A stretch of 28,447 nucleotides of DNA from an uncultured Clostridia bacterium (GTDB lineage Bacteria > Bacillota > Clostridia > Christensenellales > Aristaeellaceae), in contig CAKUAV010000018.1 of the NCBI GenBank assembly GCA_934636425.1, positions 1 to 28,447 on the forward strand, read 5' to 3'. This document shows, piece by piece, positions 7,556 to 14,849 of the stretch (the first letter of the stretch is position 1; each line of letters starts with the position of its first letter). The notes under the pieces were generated by a model. It had not been told where the DNA came from and did no database searches. It worked only from the letters and a program-made list of their open reading frames with translations. The translations under genes were made by a program, and so were the position numbers.

Positions 7556-9655
7556 TCATCCCCGCCGCACGTCAAAGCGCACGCGAATGTCGTGTACGCG
7601 CCTCTTCGGCGTGACCCAGCGCAGGTGATACTGCGGCGGCATCATCACATGGTACTCTTCCGGCTCGCCCTCGTTGAGGTCAACGTCAAAGCGATCGCTG
7701 ATCGTCAAATCGTGCAGATCGCCTTCCTCGGGCGCGATCGTCATGCGCCAGCCGTTTCGCTCGACCGCCGCGCGCTCCCCCGCCGCTTCCGGCCGCGAGA
7801 GCGTGTGCAGCAGATAGGCGATCTCGCCCGCCGCGTCCAATTCGATGTGGTCGGTCACGATCAGCGCATTTTCGGTCAGCTCAAAGCTGCGCGTCCACGC
7901 GGCGATGTGCTCATAGGCATGGCTCGGGTCGATCGCGGCGGTCAGGCGGCCGTCCTCGTCCCTGGCGTACAGCACGCAGCCGGTCGCGCGGAAGGAAAAC
8001 GGCTCCTGCCCCGCGCCGTCCACGAGTATGGTGTTGTGCGCGCGGGTCTGGTTCGTCCATTCGAAGTGGTGCTTTGTGCCATACTGCCGCCCGAAATAGC
8101 CCGAGGGCGAAATCAGCGCCGTGCCACCCGCCATCAGCGCAAAGCTGCCCTGATCGGCGTGCTCATGGCTGATGCTGCCGTATCGGCTGGAGCGCGCCAG
8201 CAGCGCCAGTTCGCTTTCGGGATGCTTAGGATCGGTGTGCAGGCTCACATAGCCCGCGTCCGGGAAGAAGCCCGCGCGCGTGCTCGGCCCGGAGAGCGCG
8301 TCCCTTTCGCTCTGGCCGTCCGGCAGGAACACGTCGAGCAGATGCAGCTTGAATATCTCCTGATTCTGCGCCTGCCGCGACCACGACCGCGTCAGCGCGT
8401 CGCCGAAGCGCTCGGCATAGATGTGATACGGGTTCTGCGCGAAGAAGCCCGGCCATTCCGCGTCGTCGCTGCGGCACCAGTAGCCGTCGCCGAAGGGATG
8501 AATCTCCCAGCCCGGCGGGCAGAAATGCTGAAAATAGCGGATCAGGCGCTGATAGAACGGCCTTTTCAGATAGCTCACGCCCGAAAAGCGCTCCACCGCC
8601 GAGAAGAACGGCAGATACCACTTCGTATAGCTGGACGCATAGAACATCCCCTCCGCCCAGCCGCCGTCCGGCCCGCCGAAATACGGGAATATGCCGCCGT
8701 ACACGTCGAGCGCCAGAGCCAGCCAGCGCTCGAGCGTCTCCCGCGGCACGGCGTTCGTGCCCTTCAGCACAAGCGCCGCCTCGCCCAGATAGGCCGGCAG
8801 CCGCCCCGCGTGCGAATTGCCGGGGTTCTGGCAGAAATCGATGCCGTTCAGCTTTCGCTCGCACTGATGGGCGTAGAGCGACACGACGCGCGCCGCGAAC
8901 ATGCGCTGCTTCTCGTCCAGTATGTCCCAGAGCAGATCGAACACCGCCGGAAAACAGCGCGCGTGGCTCAGCCCCACCTCGTCGCCCCACGGCCCTTCCA
9001 GCGAGCAGGGGCCTTCGCTGTTCCAGTCGCACAGCGTGAGAAAGAGCGATTTGGCGTGCGCCGCGGCCCTTTCGTCGCCCAGCAGAACGTGCGCCAGCGC
9101 GCAGGCGACGAGATCGCGGTCGCAGTAGTCGCGGTGCCGCCCGAAATACTCGCGGTAGGGCAGCGCCGTCTCATCCTCATGATAGCGCGGCGGCTCGGGC
9201 AGGCCGTCCTCGAGCGCCAGCACCACATTGCGCTGAAGCGTCGCGATGGCCTCGGGATGCGTCCTGACGATCTCCGCTGCGTCCGATTTGAAGAACAGAT
9301 GCCGCGGGCGTTCGTCGGGCACGGCGCTCAAGAGCGTTTTCGCGTCCGGCCGCGCAAAGCGCACGGCGTTATCGGCGATATTGAAGCGCACCCAGCCGCG
9401 CTCGCCGCCCGCCGCATAGAGATTCCACCGGTACTCGCCCGGCTCGATGGCGCAATCCGGCACGATGAACGTCTTTTCCGTTTCGCCCGACCAGACGGTT
9501 CCCGCGGCGTTTTTCACCTCGACGCGATAGCTGCGCGCGCCCTCCTCCTCCCGCCAGCAAAAGCAGGGCGGCGTTTCGTACATCATCTCGTTTTCGCGCG
9601 GGGACGGGAAAATCTGCCCGCTGCGCACGGGCTGCTGCAAGAGCGTCTTCATCAT
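7556..9655 (-). CDS. Heparinase II/III family lyase with DUF4962-type N-terminus
   Basis: This is a polysaccharide lyase-like enzyme expected to cleave uronic-acid-containing oligosaccharides by beta-elimination. The 699-residue product has no signal peptide. Residues 1-95 look like a fibronectin-like sandwich (FCWREEEGARSYRVEV). About 110-430 is an alpha/alpha toroid with the active-site segment NPGNSHAGRLPAYLGEAAL (His at about 282). The C-terminal beta domain carries SRYGSISHEHADQGSFAL near residue 500 and the family hallmark RAHNTILVDGAGQ near 540. AAAGG lies about ten bases above the start; a second ATG directly follows. It heads the lyase, DppA and small membrane protein group. Close relatives act on heparin/heparan, alginate or ulvan-type polymers; the substrate here is unassigned. 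Confidence 0.87.
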   Translation of the reverse strand: MMKTLLQQPVRSGQIFPSPRENEMMYETPPCFCWREEEGARSYRVEVKNAAGTVWSGETEKTFIVPDCAIEPGEYRWNLYAAGGERGWVRFNIADNAVRFARPDAKTLLSAVPDERPRHLFFKSDAAEIVRTHPEAIATLQRNVVLALEDGLPEPPRYHEDETALPYREYFGRHRDYCDRDLVACALAHVLLGDERAAAHAKSLFLTLCDWNSEGPCSLEGPWGDEVGLSHARCFPAVFDLLWDILDEKQRMFAARVVSLYAHQCERKLNGIDFCQNPGNSHAGRLPAYLGEAALVLKGTNAVPRETLERWLALALDVYGGIFPYFGGPDGGWAEGMFYASSYTKWYLPFFSAVERFSGVSYLKRPFYQRLIRYFQHFCPPGWEIHPFGDGYWCRSDDAEWPGFFAQNPYHIYAERFGDALTRSWSRQAQNQEIFKLHLLDVFLPDGQSERDALSGPSTRAGFFPDAGYVSLHTDPKHPESELALLARSSRYGSISHEHADQGSFALMAGGTALISPSGYFGRQYGTKHHFEWTNQTRAHNTILVDGAGQEPFSFRATGCVLYARDEDGRLTAAIDPSHAYEHIAAWTRSFELTENALIVTDHIELDAAGEIAYLLHTLSRPEAAGERAAVERNGWRMTIAPEEGDLHDLTISDRFDVDLNEGEPEEYHVMMPPQYHLRWVTPKRRVHDIRVRFDVRRG

Positions 9656-9763
9656 AACAGACCGCCTTTCCTGAAAATAATCAGCCTTTGGGGATATGTC
9701 GTCATTGGATGTTTCAAAAGAGAGAAGTTCAATTCAAAGCGAGTATGTCCGGCGCGGCCAACG
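9656..9763 (-). other. Upstream region of the heparinase operon
   Basis: This AT-richer 108-base leader contains TTGAAT and TTGAAA elements, but I could not find a well-spaced -10 box. No gene is visible. A promoter is expected because the region beyond it is repetitive and non-coding. Confidence 0.4.
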
Positions 9764-10440
9764 GAAAACAGGCGCTTCGTCCCGCGCTGACCGCTCCTTC
9801 CGCATCAAACAGCACTCCGACATTGAAAAAGACTCCGAATATACTTGGGCGTATGTTTGTGAGGAAGAAGCATCCCTTCACGCGGCGTTCGCATCTCCTC
9901 GGCGCAGCGCTGAAACTTCAGCATCCTTCAATCAGAAGCACGCGATCAACTTTCCAACAAATAGCAGGCGCTTCGTCCCGCGCTGACCGCTCCTCCCGCG
10001 CCAAGTCACGCCCCGATACGGAAAAGGACTCCAAATATACCTCAATGTTTGTAAGGAAGAAGCGCCCCCTTCGCGCGGCGTTCGCATCTCCTCGGCGCAG
10101 CGCTGGAAATTCATCATTCTTCAATCGGAAGCGCATTATACGCCTTTCTCCGCGCTGGCCGCCGGAATTGCCGAGCCGCGTCAGGGTAGGACAGCGTACG
10201 CCCAAGAGAAAGCGCGGCGTTTGCATCTCCTTGGCGCAGACTGGAACTTCTGCGCCCTTTGATTGGATGCGCGCAACCGGAAAACAGCCGCTCTGTTCCG
10301 CGCCGATCGGCATTCCTGCGCCGGGGAATCGTCGAGCCGCGTCCCGATCTGGAAAAACTCTGAACAGACCTCTGCGCCATGACCTCGTGGAAGAAGCGCC
10401 CCCCCTCAAGCGGCGCTCGCGTCTGACTGGAGCAAAAAGT
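9764..10440. repeat. Degenerate long-period tandem repeat array (~195-bp units)
   Basis: Diverged units recur in this non-coding stretch. The element GGCGCTTCGTCCCGCGCTGA occurs at 9771 and 9967. A module GGAAAAnGACTCC, then AATATAC, then GGAAGAAGC recurs. A third element, GCGGCGTTCGCATCTCC, occurs at 9882, 10075, 10214 (as GCGGCGTTTGCATCTCC) and 10410 (as GCGGCGCTCGCGTCTGA). Spacings are about 193, 139 and 196 bases, so the third copy is shortened. Reading frames through it are Arg/Ser/Pro-rich, differ between copies and show no family similarity, so I treat it as non-coding. From 10441 to 10540 nothing clear is visible apart from another weak copy of the GGAAAA module that merges into the terminator. 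Confidence 0.75.
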
Positions 10441-10540
10441 CCGATATTCCGCGGCGACTCACACGGCTGCCCTCCGTCTTTTTCGGCGCGGCAGGCGACA
10501 GCCCATCGGTTTCGCTCATAGGATTGCGCGCCCGATATGG

Positions 10541-10573
10541 AAAAAGGCTCCTTCGTCTCAAAATGAAGAAGCC
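10541..10573 (-). terminator. Rho-independent terminator of the araC-MATE operon
   Basis: On the minus strand GGCTTCTTC pairs with GAAGGAGCC (one G-U) around a ten-base loop and is followed by TTTTT. It begins 12 bases after the acetyltransferase stop. Its sequence resembles a module of the adjacent repeat array. Confidence 0.88.
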
Positions 10574-10585
10574 GTTTGTCATTGC

Positions 10586-11128
10586 TCAGTCCTTTTTGAA
10601 CCAGCGGTATTCGCCGGTCACCGGGTCGATTTCACCCTTCTGGCGCGCGGGCACGCCGGCCATGATGGCATAGTCGGGCGTATCGCGCGTCACGACGGCG
10701 TTGGCACAGACGAGGTTCGCGCAGCCGATTTTCACGCCCGCCGTCACCGTCACGCCCGCCGCCAGCCAGCTGCCCCGACCCACGACGATGGAATTGTCGT
10801 AATCGCCGTTGGTGCGCGCGCTGAAGGACTGCGTCGCCGGATTGAACTTGTGATGCCCCGCCGTGAGCGCGCAGTGCGGCCCGATGAGCACGTCGTCCTC
10901 GACGGTCACGTCGCCGTTTATATAAGTGTACAGGCCTATGAACACATTCGAGCCGATGCTGTCTCTGTTCTTCACGCGCACGATCGCGCCGGGGGCGATC
11001 AGCACGTTCCGCCCGCCGAAGCCGAGAAACTCCGCGCGCAGCGTGTCGTCCTCAAAATTGTCCGACTCGCCCGCGTATCTCGTCAGCGCCTCAAACAGCG
11101 CCCTGTCCATGCTTTCCGAAACGCTCAT
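10586..11128 (-). CDS. Left-handed beta-helix (hexapeptide) acetyltransferase, maltose O-acetyltransferase-like
   Basis: This is an acetyl- or acyl-CoA-dependent O-acetyltransferase acting on a sugar or related hydroxyl compound. The 180-residue product has an N-terminal helical segment (about 1-40), then hexapeptide-repeat coils (IAPGAIVRVKNRDSIGSNVF, VEDDVLIGPHCALTAGHH). The HH before KFNP corresponds to the catalytic His region of Maa/LacA/CAT-type enzymes. The end has the usual IMAGVPARQKG. AAGGAGAA precedes the ATG. It is the last of four tightly packed genes, 12 bases after the dehydrogenase, with a terminator directly after it. Acetylation could detoxify or tag a compound handled by the MATE transporter of the same operon; that is inference. 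Confidence 0.88.
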   Translation of the reverse strand: MSVSESMDRALFEALTRYAGESDNFEDDTLRAEFLGFGGRNVLIAPGAIVRVKNRDSIGSNVFIGLYTYINGDVTVEDDVLIGPHCALTAGHHKFNPATQSFSARTNGDYDNSIVVGRGSWLAAGVTVTAGVKIGCANLVCANAVVTRDTPDYAIMAGVPARQKGEIDPVTGEYRWFKKD

Positions 11129-11140
11129 ACTTCTTCTCCT

Positions 11141-12136
11141 TCACCGCGTCATGCGGCGCATCATGTCTCGCGTGATCGTCAGATAGGATTCTTCCCCCGC
11201 CAGCGCTTTGGGCAGCTCCTCGAGCAGCGCGCGCGTCACGAACGGACGGCGATCCATCGTCGGCCCGCCCATGTGCGGCATGAGCAGCGCGTTGGGAAGC
11301 GTCCTCAGCGGGCTGTCCATGGGCAGCGGCTCGACCTCGTAAACGTCCAGCGCCGCCTTGAATCGCCCCGTGGCCAGCTCCCGCGCCAGCGCCGCCTCGT
11401 CCACAATGCTGCCGCGCGCTGTGTTTATGAATATCGCGCCGTCCCGCAGCAGCCTCAGGCGCCGCTCGTCGATGATGTGATGCGTCTGAGGCGTGCGCGC
11501 CAGATGCACGGACACGATCTTGCAGCCGCTCATGATCTCGTCGATCGTCGCCTTGCGCGCGCCGTAGGAGGCGGCCTCCTCGGGCGTGACGTGGTCGGCG
11601 CTGATAAAGAGCCTTGCGCCGAACGCCGAGAGCAGACGCGCCGTCCAGCGCGCCACCGCGCCGAAGCCGATCAGGCCGACCGTCTGATCGAGCAGCCCCT
11701 CGTTCTTCCAGCCGGGCTGCGACCAGCCGTCCCGCAGGAGCTCGCCGTTATAGCGGCCGATGTCGCGCAGCAGATACAGCGCGTAGGCCACGACGCTCTC
11801 GGCCACCGAGCGGGCGTAGAGCTCGTTGCCGCTCAGCACCGGAATATGGCGGTCATAGACGGCCTCCGTCGCATAGCCCGCCACCGAGCCGCCCGTATGC
11901 AGCACGGCCCTGAGCGCATTCGCCCTTTCGAGCGCCTTGCCGCCGACCGGCGGACAGCCCCAGCCCAGCACGCACACGTCGACGCCCTCGATGTGGGCGG
12001 CCAGCTCGTCCTGCGTCCAGTTGCGGCCGTCCTCGTTCCAGACGACCGTTCCAAGTTCCTCCAGCTGCGCGCGCACGTCATTCGGTATGAACGAATCGCG
12101 CACATCGCCCGCGGGCATGGCCACCAGAATGTTCAT
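11141..12136 (-). CDS. D-isomer-specific 2-hydroxyacid dehydrogenase
   Basis: This is an NAD(P)-dependent oxidoreductase interconverting a 2-hydroxy acid and its 2-keto acid (phosphoglycerate dehydrogenase/glyoxylate reductase-like). The 331-residue product has the split substrate domain (about 1-105 and 300-331) and a Rossmann domain with GLIGFGAVARWTA at about 170. The catalytic set is visible: Arg in VHLARTPQTHH, Glu in LDVYEVEPLPMDSPLRTLPN and His in LMPHMGGPT. The tail MMRRMTR is unusual. GGAGGG lies before the ATG at 12136, and the gap to the MATE gene is 15 bases. Position beside the glycyl radical operon suggests a role in sugar-acid catabolism; the exact substrate is unknown. Confidence 0.9.
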   Translation of the reverse strand: MNILVAMPAGDVRDSFIPNDVRAQLEELGTVVWNEDGRNWTQDELAAHIEGVDVCVLGWGCPPVGGKALERANALRAVLHTGGSVAGYATEAVYDRHIPVLSGNELYARSVAESVVAYALYLLRDIGRYNGELLRDGWSQPGWKNEGLLDQTVGLIGFGAVARWTARLLSAFGARLFISADHVTPEEAASYGARKATIDEIMSGCKIVSVHLARTPQTHHIIDERRLRLLRDGAIFINTARGSIVDEAALARELATGRFKAALDVYEVEPLPMDSPLRTLPNALLMPHMGGPTMDRRPFVTRALLEELPKALAGEESYLTITRDMMRRMTR

Positions 12137-12151
12137 GGCGTTTCCCTCCGA

Positions 12152-13549
12152 TCATTCGACGACCAGATTGTGGATCCAGACGTCGCGCTTCACCAGTATA
12201 TAGCCGACCAGGCACTTGATCAGATCGATGGCCTGACAGATGGCGAACATCGGCACGATCGGCACGCTGGTCAGCCGCGCCAGCACCATGGCCGTGGGCA
12301 GCGCGACCACCCAGACGAAGCCGCAGTCAAAGACAAACGTTATGCCCGTCTTGCCGCCCGAGCGCAATGTGAAATAGCTCGTGTTGGCGAAGGCATACAT
12401 GGGCATGGACAGCGCGGTCACGCGGATCAGGCTGGCCGATATGGCGCGCACTGTGTCTGTGGTGTTGTAAATCGCGGGGAAAATCGGGGCGACGGCGAAC
12501 AGCAGCACGCCGACCAGCAGGCAGCTGGCCACGGCGAAGGCGATCATCTTGTTGTCGGTGTCCTTCGCGCCGGTCATGTCGCCCGCACCCAGCTTCTGGC
12601 CGACAATTATGCCGACCGCCGAGCCCAGCGCCATATAGACCACGCTGAACACATTCGATATGGTCGATGAAATGTTGATCGCCGCCACGGCGTCCAGCCC
12701 GCGCATGGAATAGCACTGATTGAGTATCGCGATGCCCACCGACCAGAGCAGCTCGTTGAACATGAGCGGCATGCCCTTGACGATGATCTGCCTGACCAGC
12801 TTTCCGGTCATGGTGAATTTCGTAAACAGCCCCTCGGCGAAGCGGTTGCGCTCGAGATGCATATGCGTCCAGATCATGATGATGGCCAGCTCCACAAAGC
12901 GGGATATGACCGTGGCGATGGCCGCGCCGCGCACGCCCATGGCCTCGAAGCCGAAATGGCCGAATATCAGCACATAGTTGAGGCACAGATTGACCAGAAC
13001 CGCCGCCACGCCCGCCAGCATGGGCACGATGGTCTCGCCGGTCTCGCGCAGCGTGCTGGCATAGGCCTGCGTAAAGGCAAAGGGCAGCAGGCCGATCAGC
13101 ATCACGCCCATATACTCAACGCCGTATTGAAGCGTCGCGGCGATGTCGCCCGATTCCGAGCCGTCGTGCAGATACAGCGATATGAGCGCCGAGTCGGCCG
13201 CCATATAGATGGCCGTGCCCACGGCGGTCAGTATCACAGAGAGTATCAGCTTGAACTGCAGCGTGCTGCGCAGACCCTCGTGGTTGCCGTTGCCGTAAAA
13301 CTGCGCGCCGAATATGCCCGCGCCCGACACGCCGCCGAACACGCACAGGCTGAACACGAACAGCAGCTGATTGACGATGGCCACGCCGCTCATGGACTCG
13401 GTGCCCATCTGTCCCACCATGATGTTGTCCAGCATGGAGACAAAATTGGTGATGCCGTTCTGGATCATGATCGGCACGGCCACGCCCAGTACCATGGCGT
13501 AAAACGCCCGGTCGCCGACGTACTTCTTCGCGAACTTCTTCAGGTGCAT
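12152..13549 (-). CDS. MATE family multidrug/organic-cation efflux transporter
   Basis: This inner-membrane antiporter has 465 residues and about 12 membrane helices, typical of the family. The N-terminal signature reads AVPIMIQNGITNFVSMLDNI followed by MVGQMG, with GVAIVNQLLFVFSLCVFGG after it. The second half starts near QIIVKGMPLMFNELLWSVG and again shows the pseudo-symmetric pattern (GLDAVAAINISSTISNVF, GSAVGIIVGQKLGAGD). Family members exchange Na+ or H+ for drugs, cations or metabolites. It lies 39 bases after the AraC gene and 15 before the dehydrogenase, so the regulator probably controls its own operon. It may export a toxic intermediate or an analogue of the catabolised compound; no substrate is readable. 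Confidence 0.93.
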   Translation of the reverse strand: MHLKKFAKKYVGDRAFYAMVLGVAVPIMIQNGITNFVSMLDNIMVGQMGTESMSGVAIVNQLLFVFSLCVFGGVSGAGIFGAQFYGNGNHEGLRSTLQFKLILSVILTAVGTAIYMAADSALISLYLHDGSESGDIAATLQYGVEYMGVMLIGLLPFAFTQAYASTLRETGETIVPMLAGVAAVLVNLCLNYVLIFGHFGFEAMGVRGAAIATVISRFVELAIIMIWTHMHLERNRFAEGLFTKFTMTGKLVRQIIVKGMPLMFNELLWSVGIAILNQCYSMRGLDAVAAINISSTISNVFSVVYMALGSAVGIIVGQKLGAGDMTGAKDTDNKMIAFAVASCLLVGVLLFAVAPIFPAIYNTTDTVRAISASLIRVTALSMPMYAFANTSYFTLRSGGKTGITFVFDCGFVWVVALPTAMVLARLTSVPIVPMFAICQAIDLIKCLVGYILVKRDVWIHNLVVE

Positions 13550-13588
13550 TGTACGATTTCTCCCTTGTTGTTGATATGTGATCGCCCG

Positions 13589-14374
13589 TCACGCGCGCCG
13601 TCTCCGGCTCCACGCTGCGGGCGGCTCCCCCATTTCCCGCTTGAACACGCGGCAGAAATACGCCGCGTCGTCATAGCCCACGCTGCGCGCCGTCTCCTCG
13701 ACGCTCATGCGCCCGCTCTCCAGTATCTCGCAGGCGCGGCGCAGGCGCAGATTGGCCAGATATTTCGAAGGCGGCAGTCCGTAATAGCGCCCGAACAGCC
13801 GCTTGTAATAGGAATAGCTTGCCCCGCCGGCCGCCGCGAGCGCCTCGTAATCAAAGCCCGGCTCGAAGGCGTGGGCGCGCATATAGTCCATAGAGCGCGA
13901 CAGTATCATGCGCTGCCCGGACGAAAGATAGCTCTCGCTCTGCTCCTGCTGTATGAGCGCGATGATGGCGTAGACCAGCGAGAGCGCCTTCTGATAGTAG
14001 CCCCGCTCCCCCATGATCCACACCGAATACAGCTTTTCGAACAGCACGCGGTAGGAATCGGCCGCGCGCGGCGTGAACATGAGCGCGCCCTCCGGCATCT
14101 CTCCGTCATAATCGAAGCGAAAGTACAGGCTGTCGCCCTTTTCAATCGGCTCGACGAAATAGTCCGCGCGCTTCTCCGTCCTGGGCAGGAAGCGGATATC
14201 TCCGGTCTGCTCCACGAACGTCTCCCCGGCAAAGCGGACGCGCGTTGCGCCCGAGAGCTTGTAGATCAGCTCGCAGGCAGTCAGACGATTGCTGTAATCG
14301 TGCCTTTCGCCGTCGCCGCGGTGGAGTATGACGTAGTCCAGCCGCGTCACAGTGATCTTCTCCTCCGGGAACAC
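13589..14374 (-). CDS. AraC family transcriptional regulator
   Basis: This is a DNA-binding regulator with a ligand-sensing N-terminal cupin-like domain (ACELIYKLSGATRVRF, FVEQTGDIRFLPRTEKRADY) and a C-terminal double helix-turn-helix. The second HTH is clear in LRRACEILESGRMSVEETA, followed by VGYDDAAYFCRVFKREMGEPP. I chose GTG at 14374: GGAGGG abuts the ATG at 14380, leaving no spacing, but gives about seven bases to the GTG. Another GTG (VTRLDY) seven codons further on is also possible. The gene is first in an operon with the MATE, dehydrogenase and acetyltransferase genes and diverges from the glycyl radical operon. It is therefore a likely regulator of both transcripts. Confidence 0.88.
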   Translation of the reverse strand: MFPEEKITVTRLDYVILHRGDGERHDYSNRLTACELIYKLSGATRVRFAGETFVEQTGDIRFLPRTEKRADYFVEPIEKGDSLYFRFDYDGEMPEGALMFTPRAADSYRVLFEKLYSVWIMGERGYYQKALSLVYAIIALIQQEQSESYLSSGQRMILSRSMDYMRAHAFEPGFDYEALAAAGGASYSYYKRLFGRYYGLPPSKYLANLRLRRACEILESGRMSVEETARSVGYDDAAYFCRVFKREMGEPPAAWSRRRRA

Positions 14375-14413
14375 GCGCATCCCTCCCCGCCGGCGATATG
14401 GCGCAGAAAACTC

Positions 14414-14581
14414 TTAAGGCGACACCGCACAAACGAGGTGGTCGGCCGGCGAATGGATTTTTCGTCAGATGCAAATGCAGATTTCGAAGGTTTACTGGAG
14501 GTAAATCGAGAAATTTGCATGCCGCAGATGGCGGGAAAGACATCGCCTGATGCGCCGCCGAGTTGTGCGGTATCGCCTTAA
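14414..14581. mobile_element. 168-bp near-palindromic MITE-like element in the araC leader
   Basis: The ends are inverted repeats: TTAAGGCGACACCGCACAA at 14414 and its near-complement TTGTGCGGTATCGCCTTAA ending at 14581. The centre is TTTAC-TGGAG-GTAAA at 14491-14505, exactly mid-element. Arms also pair around it (GATGCAAAT at 14468, ATTTGCATGC at 14513; GATTTCGAAGG against CGAGAAATT). The element has no coding capacity. It resembles a miniature inverted-repeat element; TTAA or TA at the ends may be the target site. A promoter at 14585-14613 would transcribe it into the leader of the araC operon as one large hairpin. Confidence 0.75.
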
Positions 14582-14584
14582 TAT

Positions 14585-14613
14585 ATCATACCCGCTCCCG
14601 CGCCTTTCGTCAA
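14585..14613 (-). promoter_or_regulatory. Promoter of the araC-MATE operon
   Basis: On the minus strand TTGACG (14608-14613) and TATGAT (14585-14590) are separated by exactly 17 bases, each with five of six consensus bases. The predicted start falls at the outer edge of the palindromic element, giving a leader of about 200 bases. Confidence 0.72.
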
Positions 14614-14679
14614 GCGGATTTTGTGCCGCAAAGTCCAAATTGGGACGCGCTGTCAATGGCGCGCGTTTCGAAGGACTCG

Positions 14680-14685
14680 TATAAT
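14680..14685 (+). promoter_or_regulatory. -10 box of the glycyl radical enzyme operon
   Basis: A perfect TATAAT lies about 165 bases upstream of the enzyme start. No good -35 box is found 17 bases before it (TGGCGC); TGTCAA lies six bases too far. A perfect -10 with a poor -35 fits an activator-dependent promoter, possibly AraC-controlled. The imperfect palindrome GTCCAAATTGGGAC at 14633-14646 between the divergent promoters is a candidate operator. Confidence 0.5.
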
Positions 14686-14751
14686 AAATTCAGGAAGAGC
14701 GACGGCGCGCATCCGGATGGAAAAGCCGCGCGTCCCCTCCGAGACTTTTCG

Positions 14752-14770
14752 CGGCGCTCGAATAGCGCCG
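14752..14770 (+). other. Leader hairpin in the glycyl radical operon
   Basis: CGGCGCT pairs exactly with AGCGCCG around a five-base loop inside the roughly 160-base leader. No T run follows, so it is not a terminator. I do not recognise a known riboswitch. The rest of 14586-14849 holds the two promoters and no gene. Confidence 0.35.
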
Positions 14771-14849
14771 GATTTCCCCGTCCGTACGGCACATCGCCGC
14801 ATCGCATTTGAATTTTTCAGACAGCGTACAAGCAAAGGGAGTGACCATC

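Noticed and set aside
7592..9790. 732-codon plus-strand open frame opposite the heparinase-like gene
   Set aside because: It is longer than the real gene, but composed of Arg/His/Ala-rich sequence without recognisable domains; the minus-strand frame carries heparinase motifs.
9688..10521. 277-codon plus-strand frame through the ~195-bp array
   Set aside because: It has no ribosome binding site, its peptide is not conserved between repeat units, and indels between units shift the frame.
10850..14581. Long plus-strand frames (606 and 574 codons) opposite the araC-MATE operon
   Set aside because: Four tightly spaced minus-strand genes with clear families and ribosome binding sites occupy this stretch.
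14586..14849. Known riboswitch in the leader of the glycyl radical operon
   Set aside because: Only one small hairpin without a T run was found, and no conserved riboswitch core was recognised.
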